A stretch of DNA of 64,000 nt from Luscinia megarhynchos (lineage: Eukaryota > Chordata > Aves > Passeriformes > Turdidae): contig JAPFBE010000002.1 of the NCBI GenBank assembly GCA_034336665.1, positions 33,459,406 through 33,523,405 on the forward strand. Reading direction: 5' to 3'. The position numbers were made by a program, and so were the translations under genes. The notes under the pieces were generated by a model. The model saw only the letters and a list, made by a program, of their open reading frames with translations. It made no database searches and was not told the origin of the DNA. Below are positions 1 to 11,512 of the stretch, piece by piece (within the stretch, counting starts at the first letter, position 1; the number at the start of each line of letters is the position of its first letter).

Positions 1-120
1 ATATTACAATATATATATCTAAATCAACAGCTAATTTCTGGGGATGAGGGCACATCCATATATTGATATATAGATATGCATTGATATATATGCATTGATA
101 TATAGATGCTGAATGTCAAA
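1..120. repeat. AT-rich short tandem repeats
   Basis: A stretch dominated by TA runs. A short motif of the form GCATTGATATATA recurs with small changes between about 57 and 110. It looks like a low-complexity, slippage-derived tract with no sign of coding or an RNA gene. Confidence 0.6.
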
Positions 121-2788
121 AGGAATGCTAGGAGTGTTGAACTCCAAGTGTAATGATGTATTTTAGGTAAAAAAAAATGGAAAAAACAGGCAGAGAGTCA
201 GGAAGAACAAGACCCAGCAAGTGTATGGGTTTTTGAGACCTTGCAGCCTGTCCTGTAAGACAGAATAGATTAAATAATAGGGAGCATGACCTGAAACAAC
301 AGACTGAAGTCCTGTGCATGGCAAAATCAATCTAAGCCTATAACAAGGCACATGGCTTCACAGCTTTAAGGTTTTCTGAACTGCATTTGAAAGCACCTTA
401 AATCTGAAATTCATGACTTGAACCTGTTTAAATAAATTATGTCAGTCAGATGGAAAAATCAACCACTTTCTTCTTCCTTCCTGCTGTTGAAAAGAAGTCA
501 AGCTTCTTAGTTTCTTTTTTCATAAAAATGTCTTTGCAGATGTCTTCAAGTCTTTTGTTAAAACCTGACATTTGGAAACGTTTTCCATGAACACAAAAAT
601 CATTTTCAAACGGTTTTATTCAGGCAGAAACATGCTTTTTTCCTGATGTTCAGTTCCTAATTAGGAGTTAAACATCGAAGCTCTTATTTTAAGACAAAGT
701 TAGCCTAATGAAAATAATATATTCTTCAAAACACATTTCTCTCAAAAACTAACCTCCACTGTTTCTTTTTATTAAAGTTCCAGATGTGTTAACATTTAAG
801 TATTTTGTCATCTATATATTAAGCTCTTAGTAAGCAGCACAGCCTATCTTCAGAGCTGTTTACAAATTTCTTGTGGACTTTTGCTGTCCTTGAACCCAGC
901 TTTGGTGCTCTTGCACATGTGGATAAGGCTTGAATTTTTGTTTTCTGGTTTTTTCCATCTTGACAGCATTGAGGTTGTCTGGATATCCTGTTTAATCCTC
1001 TTTTTTTTTGTTTGTTTTTTTGCTTCACTGCTATTACATCCTCCCTCACCCTTCTCCCTCACATTCTTTTTCTTCACCACCTTTTTCTATCACCACCCTA
1101 TTCTGTTCTCTTCCCATATTTTTTGTTCCTTCTCCCATTTCAAGCTCACTACTTTCCTGTCCTGGCCATTGTACATTATTATTGTGTCTTTAAATGCACG
1201 AAAATTAATTAATAATATAACTGTGCTTCAGCCTGTGTATATTTGCATATATGTAAAGATACATGTTAGAAGTCATGTATTAGCAGTATCATTAATATGT
1301 ATATCATGGTACTAAGGTTGCTGTTTAAAGGCTGATGTGTGTAACTACTGAGGCATGGTTTCTCCTTCAAAGGTTATCTGCCAAAATTGCATGGACATTC
1401 CTGTCTTTCCCCCTTTAGCAGCAAAAGGATGAGAGCTGTGGTGAATGCAGAGCTGCTGTGCCAAGATTGCTGAAGGCCAGAGACCTATCCTGTTCTGGCT
1501 ATTGAAGAAATGAGAGTAAACACACAAGTTTCTGCCTTGTCAGTCTGCAGTGCTGCTTGTCTAGAAGTGCTCATTTGCAGCACTGAAATGCATACTTTTC
1601 ATGAAGCAGAGACAAATAGAAAACAATAGAGGATGAAGAAAACAAGTGTGTCCTTGATGTTGTTTCTACTACCATCAGAAGATTCTCCTCCTGGCTTCAA
1701 ACACAACAGCAAAATGAAACAGGGATATTTAAGGGAGAGGAAACAGTTAATTTGTTGACATAAACAGAGTAGGGAAACCAATAAAAACTTAAATGCTTGG
1801 AGTGAACGGAAGAAGTTTTGATTTTATTTAAAGATTTTTTAATGTGTTTTTCCCATTTCATTGTCCTTTCTTTGTAGAGTTATGGATAAAGCAGGAGTGG
1901 TGGGATTGCACTGAACGTGTCAAACTGATGACAATTCAAAGAAATTTCAGTCCTTTGCAGGCCTAACTTTAATGAGTGTGACGCCTTGACTCCTCCACTG
2001 TCTCATGATTGCATCTTCTGTCTAAAGTGTGGTCTAATTTATCCTGTGTAAGATAGGCTCCTCCTGTGTAGCTTAGCATATGTAGTCCCTGCTCCAAGTT
2101 ACTGTACTGTGCACTGGCAAGAAGTCAAATGTTTCCCATTAATTGAATAGATGGTACTTTCAGCAGCCCTCCGAGGAAAAAGGCAGACAGACACCAAAGA
2201 GGTGGTGGACAGGAGTAGGGGGACAGGGAGCACAGGGTAGGAGGACAATTCACTGATCTAGATAATGGCATTGTGCTAAAATATCAGTCAAGGTTTTAGA
2301 TTGCCCCATGTAAATCTCACATCTGTTTGAGACCATCAAGACCTCTAATCTCAACCTTGTGTACTTAAATTAGGAACTTATTGGCCTATCTAGGATGAGA
2401 AACCTACTCTTGTTTGAGTTCTTTCTTGTTTTGACATGGTCCAATCAAGCAAGGTAGATTCAGACCAGTTAAGTCTCTTGACAAAATTCCTTTTTCTTTT
2501 TTTTTTTACTCTAAAATGAAGGCATCTTTCTCTAATACGTGACAACTAATAACACTGATTATCTTAGTGAAAAATTATATTTGGGGATTAATTGCTCACA
2601 GAAATGTTAATGAGGATTGAGTTTAGTACTAATCCAATTCTATGAGGTTTGGAAAGCTGTTAATCTGAATTTGGAAGCCAAAAGAAAGATTGTGTTGAGT
2701 TTGCTGATTTTGGATTATGTTTTACCTACCACAAATCCCACAAAGTGTGTAGAATATCTCTTACCACTGAAAATCCAACTCCCAGTAA
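121..2788. other. AT-rich non-coding stretch, no recognisable feature
   Basis: Ordinary AT-rich unique sequence. A pyrimidine-rich patch at about 985-1150 gives the plus-strand frame at 881-1315. Its translation is a run of F, L, S and H with no domain, and the frame is explained by the skewed composition. A G-rich patch at about 2170-2245 is unexplained. I see no splice-bounded exon, tRNA or clear mobile element. Confidence 0.5.
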
Positions 2789-2855
2789 GTCTGAAGGCCA
2801 GGCTGGACAGAGCTCTGAGCAACCTGTTCTAAAGAAAGGTGTCCCTGCCCACGTT
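2789..2855 (+). mobile_element. CR1 LINE 3' UTR scrap
   Basis: The order of words here (GGCCAGGCTGGACAGAGCTC, then GAGCAACCTG, then GGTGTCCCTGCCCA) follows the 3' untranslated region of bird CR1 elements in sense orientation. The usual tail that should follow, with ATTCTATG octamers, is missing; a T-rich tract begins just downstream (about 2865-2900). It is a short, truncated and probably old remnant with no coding capacity. Confidence 0.75.
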
Positions 2856-5800
2856 CTGTTGGTTTGTTTTTTTGTTGTTTTTTTTTTTCTTTTTTTAATT
2901 AAAATTTTTTATAACCTCTCATGTCATTACACTAATAATTAACCATTTTCTAGTATAACAGGTTCAGGTTCCTTGATGCTAATTGGACATGTTGCAAAAT
3001 TTTGTCAGAGAAGGAGATAATTAGGATATATCATTAGCTACTGTGATGCCTATATTCATTAAACTGTATTTCCCTCCTTCTTCACAATTTATGGCCTTAT
3101 TTGTGGTTGTTTCTCCTTGGACTTTCCTCCGTGATGTTCTCAACACATCCCACTGGTTACAAAATGGTTTGAATTTTTGTTGATTTTTCAATATATTGAA
3201 AGCACTTGGAATCTCATGGGATACAGGCTCCAGAGAAAAGTATAAAAACAGATTTACCTTGTTGAACTAGCTAAATCACAGCTGCCTGAAAGCATCATGC
3301 AGTGGATTACTAGGCATTTAGCTCAAATTTTCTCTATAAACATTGCCACGCAATGCAGATATGATACATGCTAATTTTTGTGCCTTAAGCAGTCAAATTT
3401 TGTAATCCCACAGTAGATTTTAGAATGTTACTTCTGTTCAGAGGAAAAGAGCAACAACAGTAAATACAGAAACCAAATGGATTTGTATTTTCAGAATGAA
3501 GCCTTATTCTGTGAAATCAAAAGAATCCACTTCACTGGATTTGTAAACTATTTTTTAAAGTTTCTGGGACTTAAGTTCCTCCTAAGCAATTCCAAGAAAT
3601 CTTCAACTTTCCAGTGAGTAATTCAGCATTCTTCTGGTAGTAGATTTTTTTTCTTTTTGTAAGATTTGTGGAAAGGAATTTCTTCAATGCTAGAGTTATA
3701 TGGGACAGTCCTTTCCCTAGGTAATATAAATTCTGTCCTTGACTCTGTTTCCCTTTATACTCTGATTCTTTTAGTTCACCTTAGGCAAATAAACCTAAAT
3801 AGTATAATAGATCAGGACTTCTGAGGAAAAAGACTGAGCTTGACTGAATCTTAGAACATTGACTTTTACACCTGACAATAATACTTAGCTGTAAACAACC
3901 CCTCTTTTATGATGGTAAAGCAGAATATACAAGTTTAATCCTCTCATTAAGAAACAAACTTGAAACCATCTTTCAAGGATTAATGTACTAAACATCTTTG
4001 AAAATTACTATAATAAATAAAACTATTGCAAGATGTATAGTTACAAATATTTATGCAAGTATGTGTTCAAGAAAAGAAAATCAGTGAGAAGAAAGTGTTT
4101 TGGGGTGGGTTGACATGCAAATAGATTCTCAGGAAGAGCAAACTCCTATTTTACTTCTACCTGGCATCACTTAGTGACTATCACTGTTCATTCAGGGCAT
4201 TTTTGGCACAAGAAGGAGATGACTGAAGGAAGGAAGAACTACAGAAAATTGCAGCAAAGAGGTGAAGATCAGCCTCCTTTTTATAAGATGCAGAACACAC
4301 AAGAAATAATGGACTTTGGCCACACCAAGGCATGCAGGTTAGGCACTGGCTAGGTGGGATCATCCAAAATGTGGACAATGAAGAGCAAGTAACTACTTCT
4401 GTGGGAGATTGCAGAGCTCCTGTCACTCAAGGTCTATGAGAGCACTTTTATGCAGAAGCTTGCCAGAAATTATGTTGCCCTAGAATGGATTTGTTGAACA
4501 ATTGCCTTTCCTCGGACCTAGTTTTTATGTCTTCTCTTTTCTTCATACTTCTTCAATACTGGAGGCTACAACCTTATCTCTATCTTACAGCAGAAACCAA
4601 CTTGCCAAAGTTGTAGGGAAAATCTGGGATGTCCTTTTCAGTATTTGGAGAGGGGAAAAGAAAAAAAAAGATAAAAAATTACTGATGTCTTTATTTATTT
4701 TGCAGAAATTTCAACTATTATAAACAAGTCATAAATTGAAAATCTGAGGAGCATTCATTGCTTTTTCCCTGCAAAACAAAGACTACATTCATTCCCCCAG
4801 TAGGATAGGGAGCAAAAGTGGCAACAGGCTTATGTGGTGCCAATGGATTTGGCAAGAAGGAAGGATGGGTCTTTCACTATTTACAACAACACTTATGGGA
4901 CTTGGATGGAGATTGGCAATATGGAGATGGGGGACAAACAAGCAAAGATAAACAGGCCCAGATACTCACCAAAGACAGCATGGTTGCATGACATGACAGA
5001 AAGGGCTGGAAGTGGCACTTTCCTGGAAATAAGAGATTATGGAATGAGATGAGTTTTGCTTTTTTCAAGAGTTCTTCCACTCTTCATAACAGCTGCAGTT
5101 TCTCCACCTGGGTCAGTCTGTACTCCAGAAGTTTTTCCTGAGCCATAATTGTTCAAGTGGATTTGCAATATCCTTTTGTCTCTAGACTTTTCAACAGGAC
5201 TCAGGGAATAATAGCTTGGACATGAAAAATGGGTAAACCTTTCAAGTGAGCAAGTATCTACAAATCATATTCACACAGGTAAATCATGTCTATTCTGTCA
5301 TAAGAAGCAGGAAAACTCCTCAATGTTTGTGTATTAGGAAAATAGAAAAATAAAACCAGACAAATTTTGGTGGTGCAAGTTATGTGGGAGAGGGACTGTG
5401 AGAGGAACACTAGGATCGGTGGTGTCATATTTGATTTATGATTGCAGCAAAAAGGCATAAAAAGACCCAAGGGGGAGGAGGAGAGTGGGAGTCTAGACAA
5501 AAGGAATGGAGGTCAGAGAATAAAGAGCCTGCAGAAAAGTACAGTTCATATATTCATTTCTTTTTGTCTGCTCTTTACTTAGATGTGTTCAATGTCTCAG
5601 CAGCCAGATCTGCTCTGAGCAGTGGTGTTGGACAACATGAACTTTGTATATCATTTCCAACATAAATAATTTTCTTCTTATAATAAAGCAACTGCAAAAG
5701 GTATTATTTCTATGTTAAGAACGTACTGCTTCTCTCTTCTCAGAGTTACTGGCTAGTGATAAACAATCCCACAGTGTTTGCCTAACAGCACTTCTCCTAC

Positions 5801-7070
5801 TTTTGAGTTTCAGGCAGCACATTAAGATGTGCTTTCCATTCCATTGAGCCCTGCCAAGTAGGATTTTGTCCACAGAAGAGCAATGTTAGCAAGAATCCAA
5901 CTTAACCCAGTCTGGTGGTGTGATCTGATCACATCTTGCAGCACCAGGACAAAAGACAGGGAAATGCACACCCTATTTCCATTTCACTAATGTTTGATTC
6001 ATATTCTCACACAGTTGCACAAGTTTCATGCTGAGGGGAGGTTGGAGGGAATTAATTTTGTTTCACCCCCACAGTGAACTCCAGCAATGTGGAACATACT
6101 AATTTCTAGAAGTATGTTTAAATTCTCACCTAAATCCTTCTAAAAGTAAAGATTATGAAACTGCAACTTGAGACCATTATGGTAGACACTTGAAATTAAT
6201 GTAACTGGCCATGTTCTTAGTTCTTTCATTGAGCAGAATACAAAAATTGTCTTAAAATGGGTGTAAGTGCTTGTCAAGGGCACCCTGTGCTTGAAAAATG
6301 TTTCCTTTGTCAGCGTGAAAAAAGCTGTGGCATGAAGGATTGAAAACATATATGTCACAGCAACCTGTTAGCAAGAGGCTCAACTATTACCTTGAGAGGA
6401 ATAGTATAAAGTTGCAGGTGCAATAAAATGCTAATAGCAAGCTCCCATTTAAGGCAAGTGGCATTTGGTCACTAGGGAAGTAGTTGTCCCTGCAGTGGAT
6501 TTATTTTTCTGAAGTGCTAGAATTTTTATCACCTTCTGTTTCATCTTGGAAAAGGGGGATAATGTTTCATGAAGGAGATAATGAAAACCATCTAGGGAGC
6601 CATCAGACAAACAAACTTCTAGAAGCTGCATTAAAAAAAAATCCATCTCTGCTTGCCTCTTATATGTGTGAATCACAGTTTTACCACCTCCTTTGAGAAA
6701 TGACAGATTTAATATATGCTTCATCTAAGTAACAGATGTGTGTGTAACACAAAAAGGTGTGGAGGGAGATTTCTTAGAAATAAAACTGCTCAGTGGAAGA
6801 GAAAATATTTGAACATAAATTTCAAAGGCTTGTTTCAGCAGATAATTTCAGGCTTTCCAGGCAAAGCCTAATAGTAATGAGTGTTGTTAAGAGAATCAAT
6901 ATGATGTAGGTATGTGGAACAGAAAATAGAGACAGTTACAGTTCAGATGCACCTTTATCTAAGGCATCCTAATATTTTCCCATATGTAACACTTGTCTTT
7001 AAAGGTGCATAATTATACAAGACAACTAAATTCACACCTAGAGAATATTAGAAAACTGAAAAAAAAAATC
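2856..7070. other. AT-rich non-coding stretch, no recognisable feature
   Basis: Unique-looking AT-rich DNA with T-rich tracts near 2865-2900. The small open frames (the longest are 60-90 codons, on either strand) have no recognisable domain, codon bias or splice context. I see no LTR, CR1 tail or RNA gene in this stretch. Confidence 0.5.
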
Positions 7071-7937
7071 TCAATTTTATGAAAGGAAAAAAAATCTTGA
7101 AATCAGGGAAGTGTAACAAACACTCGGAAAAGGAGATATGATCACATAAAATGCAATTAGAAAAAAAAAGAAAATTTGGAAAGGAACTGAATACAATGAA
7201 ATGGATTGGAATGGCATGAGGTGCAGTGAAAAACAGTGAGACTTGCAAAAACTATACACACAGAAATTTCAAAACCAAGAAACAAAACTAAATTAAGAGA
7301 CAGGAGAACCAACTGATGAAGTGAGAGACCAAACAAAAAAAATTCTGAAACAAAGCAAAAATAATAAAATGGAATGAGATAATATGAAGTGCACAGAAAT
7401 GGATCAAACCTTGCTGAATTGATCCTCAAAGAAATCACAAGATTCATTTCCCTTCAGGAAATGAAGAATTTCCCTTCATGAAAGGAAACGAATTTTTGAA
7501 ATCAGAGAAGTATAACAAACTCTGGAAAGGAGATATGATAAAGTCAAATTCACACAGACAAACACTGAAAATTGGGAAATGGAGAGACTATAACCTAATG
7601 GATTCAGATGAAATGTGGTGTAGTAAAAGGGGCCAAATTTTGCCAAAATAAAAAAAAAAAAAAAAAGAGAAATTTCTGCTTTGAAGTGAAAACAGTAAAA
7701 TGGCATGGGGTGAAGTGCAGGAAAATGGACAAAAATCTCACTGAATTGATCCTCATTGAAATCACAAGACTTCTTTTTCCTTTCATGAAATGAAGAATTT
7801 GCTTTCATGAAAGGAAATGAGATTTTGAAATCAGAGAAGAAAGTGTAACAAACACACTGGAAAGGAGATATGATAAATTCAAATGCAAGTGGGAAAAAAA
7901 TGAAAAAGTTAGAAATGAAGTGACTACAACTGCAAGA
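7071..7937. repeat. Three-copy degenerate tandem array, unit about 330-400 bp
   Basis: Three copies of one unit lie head to tail. The anchor GAAAGGAAA followed by TTTTGAAATCAGAGAAG begins at about 7081, 7480 and 7809, giving spacings of 399 and 329 bp. Each anchor is followed by a form of AACAAACACTCTGGAAAGGAGATATGA. Copies 1 and 2 also share a later block (GAATTGATCCTC, then AAATCACAAGA) near 7418 and 7743. Copy 3 loses similarity near 7937. The plus strand is strongly purine-rich, with an A17 run at 7650-7666 inside copy 2. The reverse-strand 228-codon frame at 7476-8162 is an effect of this composition. I do not recognise the unit as CR1, as an LTR, or as any bird satellite I know. Confidence 0.85.
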
Positions 7938-10361
7938 ATTTTTTTTGTAAGATAATAACAAATAAATACATTCATGAAAATTGTACTTTTGCTTCTTTTG
8001 TTTCCTGACTGTTTTGTTCTTAGATGATTTGCTACTACTTCTCCTAAAGTAAAAGATTTCACAAGCTACAGAAGTTGAGGCCTGAGCTGTTTTCCCTGAA
8101 AGAAAAATGTTAGCAAGCTGCAGGAGATGACACTTTTGACCTTGGAGAGGTTCTGTTGTCAAAATTAAGTTTTCAAACAGAAGTAGGTCAGTTGCACAAA
8201 TAGCAGTATACTCATATTCACATCCTAAATGGTTGCTAATACAGCGGTGATCTATTCAGGAGCTTTTTTTCCCACTGTAACATAAGAAATTTAAATATTA
8301 GACGTGGCCATCCATTTGGAATTAAGTACTGCTTTTATTTGATAGTTTATCCAGTTACCTCAAAGAGTAAATTTCAAAGTTGAAAGAGAAAGAAATAATC
8401 ACATTTCTTGTGTTTATATTCCTTCAGATCCTTGCACCTAACATGGGATCAGTGAGATGGTGGGCATAACATTGGGAGTTCACAGTTTGTTGTGTGGTGG
8501 CAAAGCCATGGATTAGGGAAGAGGCTGGGTCTCTGTTTGCTTTCTTGGGGAAGCTGTGTGTGCAGTGACAGTGTGTATGCTGCCCCTGCTCCTCTGAGCA
8601 CTGAGGAAACATGTCAGGGCAACTCTTGTGTTTAGTATGTCCGAGAGAGGAAAGTCTGTAATCCCCAAAATGTGGCAGCAGGGAGTGATGGCCTCAGCAC
8701 TGAGGAAACTTCCTGGGAAGTGGAGAGCACAGTAGATATATCTCCAAACCAGCTGCTGAGTGGGCAGAAAACCAACCTGAGAGAAAGAAGCTATCTTGCT
8801 TCAGTGTAAACGAGAGATGGTTATGGATTTTATTAGTTTCCGTTCTCTTTAGTCTAGCTGGCTTCCTTGCCCCACCCACCCCTTCCAAATTTAAATTTTA
8901 CCTTCACTTCATATTCTAATAAGACTGGGAATTAAAGCTTAAAAGCTTTTTCTTTGGAGGACTTCTAAAAATCTTAGGCAGGTCCACCACTTAGTTCCAG
9001 TCAGTTTAAAGGCTTCTGTCTCAATGTAACACAATATATGGTTATTTTCAGCAGACATGAAGAATTTCATGAATCTTAAGCTTGGGGAAGGAATGTCTGC
9101 CATCATGTCAGAGAGAATTTATGTTCCCATTTAACAAAATAATGTGGCTTTAATTGAAGTTTACCAAGATGCTTTCAGCTTGGTAGATATAATGTGAACT
9201 TGTATTTCTATGCAGATAAATATGAAAATAGTGCCTATCTTCAGGACATTAAGAAATCCTTTTCCTTTTAAATCTGCCAAAGACTTGTGGGTGAAAATAC
9301 ACTCTTTTTTCACAATGCCTCGAGCTCTGAATTGCATGAAGCCACTGCATTGAACATTGGAGTAAAGTTGATTTGACAGTCAGCTGCAAAGGAAAACACA
9401 ATGGTCCAAATACTGTGCTGTTGAAATCAAGGATGCCTACATTATTTTCATTGTTATAGCCATAGTTTTTACCTCCTCCAATCACAAGTGACACCCCAAG
9501 GGAGTTCTATTTGAGGAAAAAGTCATGCTCTTTGAGGTCTTATTATCTAGAATTAACTTTAAGTTGAAACAAGCCACCTGCAGCATGAATACTCTTGAAA
9601 ATTCTTTGTGTTCATGTGAGAATAAAACAGTTTATCAATTCAACCTGGTTGTTCCTCATTAAACCACTTCCCTTTATAACAGTACCTGCAGAACACTGTG
9701 TTTCAAATTAACATTTGGAATTTTGAGCAGATCTTGCAAATTATTTCTCAGATGTTAATCTGCATGTGTCTGGAGGTTAATTCTTTTTTTTTACTGTAAA
9801 GGTAATCTTTCATGGAAAGTACAGAAATTACAGATTTTAGTTATTTTTTAGGCCTAATCCCTAGAATTCTTCCCTCCTTGCTTTAACATCTACCTTGCTG
9901 CTTTATGGTGCTATTTATAGAGTATCAATGTATAGTGTAAAGGAAATATCTGTCAGTGCTGCAGTATTTGCAATGCCTTCTCTACACCTGCTGCTACAAA
10001 TATATTTTCAGCCACACAATGAACTGTGAAGAAGAGTGTTTGTGGATGCAAGGATGGCTGCAGCTTCATCTAAGCAGATGTTCTTCCTTGGATATCCTGG
10101 AGTGGTCTAAACTGCAGCTTTGGGGCTCTCCCAAGCAGCACTGAGCAGAGGAGGCTGAAAGCACTGCAGCCCTGAAGGGCTGAGTGTTTGACAGCACTGG
10201 TATGGACATTAAAGCCACTGAGCCAGCCCTCCTCTCGGATATTTGCCAGCAAATGTGCACCAGCAGCTCTGTCCAAGAGACAGCTACCAATAATAACTAC
10301 TAGCTGAATTATGGGGTACTTTTAGGATGGAGGGGATTTCTGGAAATAACCTAAAGGTGCT
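7938..10361. other. Non-coding stretch with a GC-richer patch at 8.43-8.75 kb
   Basis: Mostly AT-rich unique DNA. The patch at about 8430-8750 is richer in G and C, and the 13-mer GCACTGAGGAAAC occurs in it twice, at 8598 and 8697. A second GC-richer patch lies at about 10040-10280, just before a CR1 copy, and has overlapping small frames on both strands. Neither patch matches a repeat family I recognise, and neither has exon-like boundaries. Confidence 0.45.
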
Positions 10362-10940
10362 TAAAGCAGGTCAGCTGGAGTAGGTTGCCCAGGACTGTTG
10401 GGTTAGCCCAGGTTTTGGGGACACCTACTGGCATCTTTAAGTGTCTCCATGAATGGAGATTCCATAACCTCCCTGAGAAACTTGTTCCTGTGTTTGACCT
10501 CAAAGCAAGAAGACTGGGGGAGGTTATGTTCAGATGAAATTTCTTGTGTTTATATTTTGATGGGTTTTTAAAACAAATCTGTGCCTCTTGTACTGTCACT
10601 GGGCACCACTGAGAAAAGTCTACCTCCCTCTTCCTCATTCCCACCTTTCATTTGTACAGATAGAGTTTGAGTTTGCTTTTGTCCAGGCTGAACAGTCCCA
10701 GCTCTCTCAGTCTTTCCTCATGCAGCAGATGCTTCAGTTCTGTAATAATCTTTGTGGCCCTTTGCTGGACTTGCTCCAGTAGGTCCACACCTCCTGTCCT
10801 GAGGAGCCCAGAACTGGACCCTGCATCCCTGTGTGTGGCCTCACCAGCACTGAGCAGAGAAGGTGAATCCCCTCCCTGAAACTGCTAGAAATGTGGTTCC
10901 TAATGCAGCTCAAGACACTGCTGGTGTCCTTTGCTATGAG
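10362..10940 (-). mobile_element. CR1 LINE 3' fragment, old
   Basis: Read on the plus strand, this follows the reverse complement of a bird CR1 3' region over more than 500 bp. In order it shows the GGAGATTCCATAACCTCCCT block, CACTGGGCACCACTGAGAAA, CCAGGCTGAACAGTCCCAGC, CTCTCTCAGTCTTTCCTCAT, TTTGTGGCCCTTTGCTGGAC and GGAGCCCAGAACTGGACCCT, ending near GCTGGTGTCCTTTGCT. The consensus is orientation-reversed, so the element runs on the minus strand. The octamer tail expected at the left is not visible. Many substitutions and small indels suggest an old copy. No reverse transcriptase frame is kept. Confidence 0.9.
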
Positions 10941-11254
10941 GATGAGACTTTGTTTGAGGCTAACAGATCTATTGCCATAAATGTGGTGGAAATATGAGGC
11001 TCCAAGAAAGTGCTAATTAATATTTATATTTGTAAATGTAGACAAAACTTGCCAGACTAGAATACAAGGGCAGATGCCATGAAAAGTCCACTTGTCTTTT
11101 CCTGCCTCTTTCCCACACCCATCAGTCTTACACGTTCATCAGCATAAAGTCTAAAGCACTGTGATGTTGAAAACCCTTCCAAATAGAATATTCCCATTTG
11201 TACTCTATTAAATTTCCTTGATCAGGGCAGGAAGGAGTTAAAAATCTATTTGCT
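10941..11254. other. Spacer between two CR1 copies
   Basis: AT-rich sequence between two minus-strand CR1 remnants. I see no feature of its own. It could be diverged CR1 or host DNA separating two independent insertions. Confidence 0.4.
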
Positions 11255-11512
11255 CTTACAGTTAGACAGGATCTTAAAGAAAATTTCAAGTTCATTCTCC
11301 TGCCTAGAGCAATTGTTCATAGATGTGTCATGCCTGATGTGCCTTTCTAATATTTTTGTAAAGACTTCCAGAGATGGAGACAGGAACATTTCCCCAGGCA
11401 ATCTTTACTATTGGTTCTTCAAAACCATTACGGGTACTGAGGTCCAGCATCTAATGAGATTTCTTCTTTGCCACATCTTAGACCTTATTGTCTGTCCTAC
11501 CAATGTCCTTCC
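11255..11512 (-). mobile_element. Probable ancient CR1 LINE fragment
   Basis: The series GTCATGCCTGATGTGCCTTT, CTAATATTTTTGTAAAGACTTCC, then AGAGATGGAGACAGGAAC and CCCAGGCAATCT reads like the reversed 3' region of a diverged CR1 (the part usually written as a 'dressed second-rank' block of short phrases ending in a cysteine-poor, untranslated tail). Similarity then fades toward 11512. The 88-codon plus-strand frame here is on the antisense strand of the element and is incidental. The call is weaker than for the neighbouring CR1 because the copy is very diverged. Confidence 0.5.

Noticed and set aside
7476..8162. 228-codon minus-strand frame as a gene
   Set aside because: It spans the tandem array and is made of F, S, L and K runs dictated by the purine-rich plus strand. 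Its start and end do not match repeat-free sequence, and no domain is seen.
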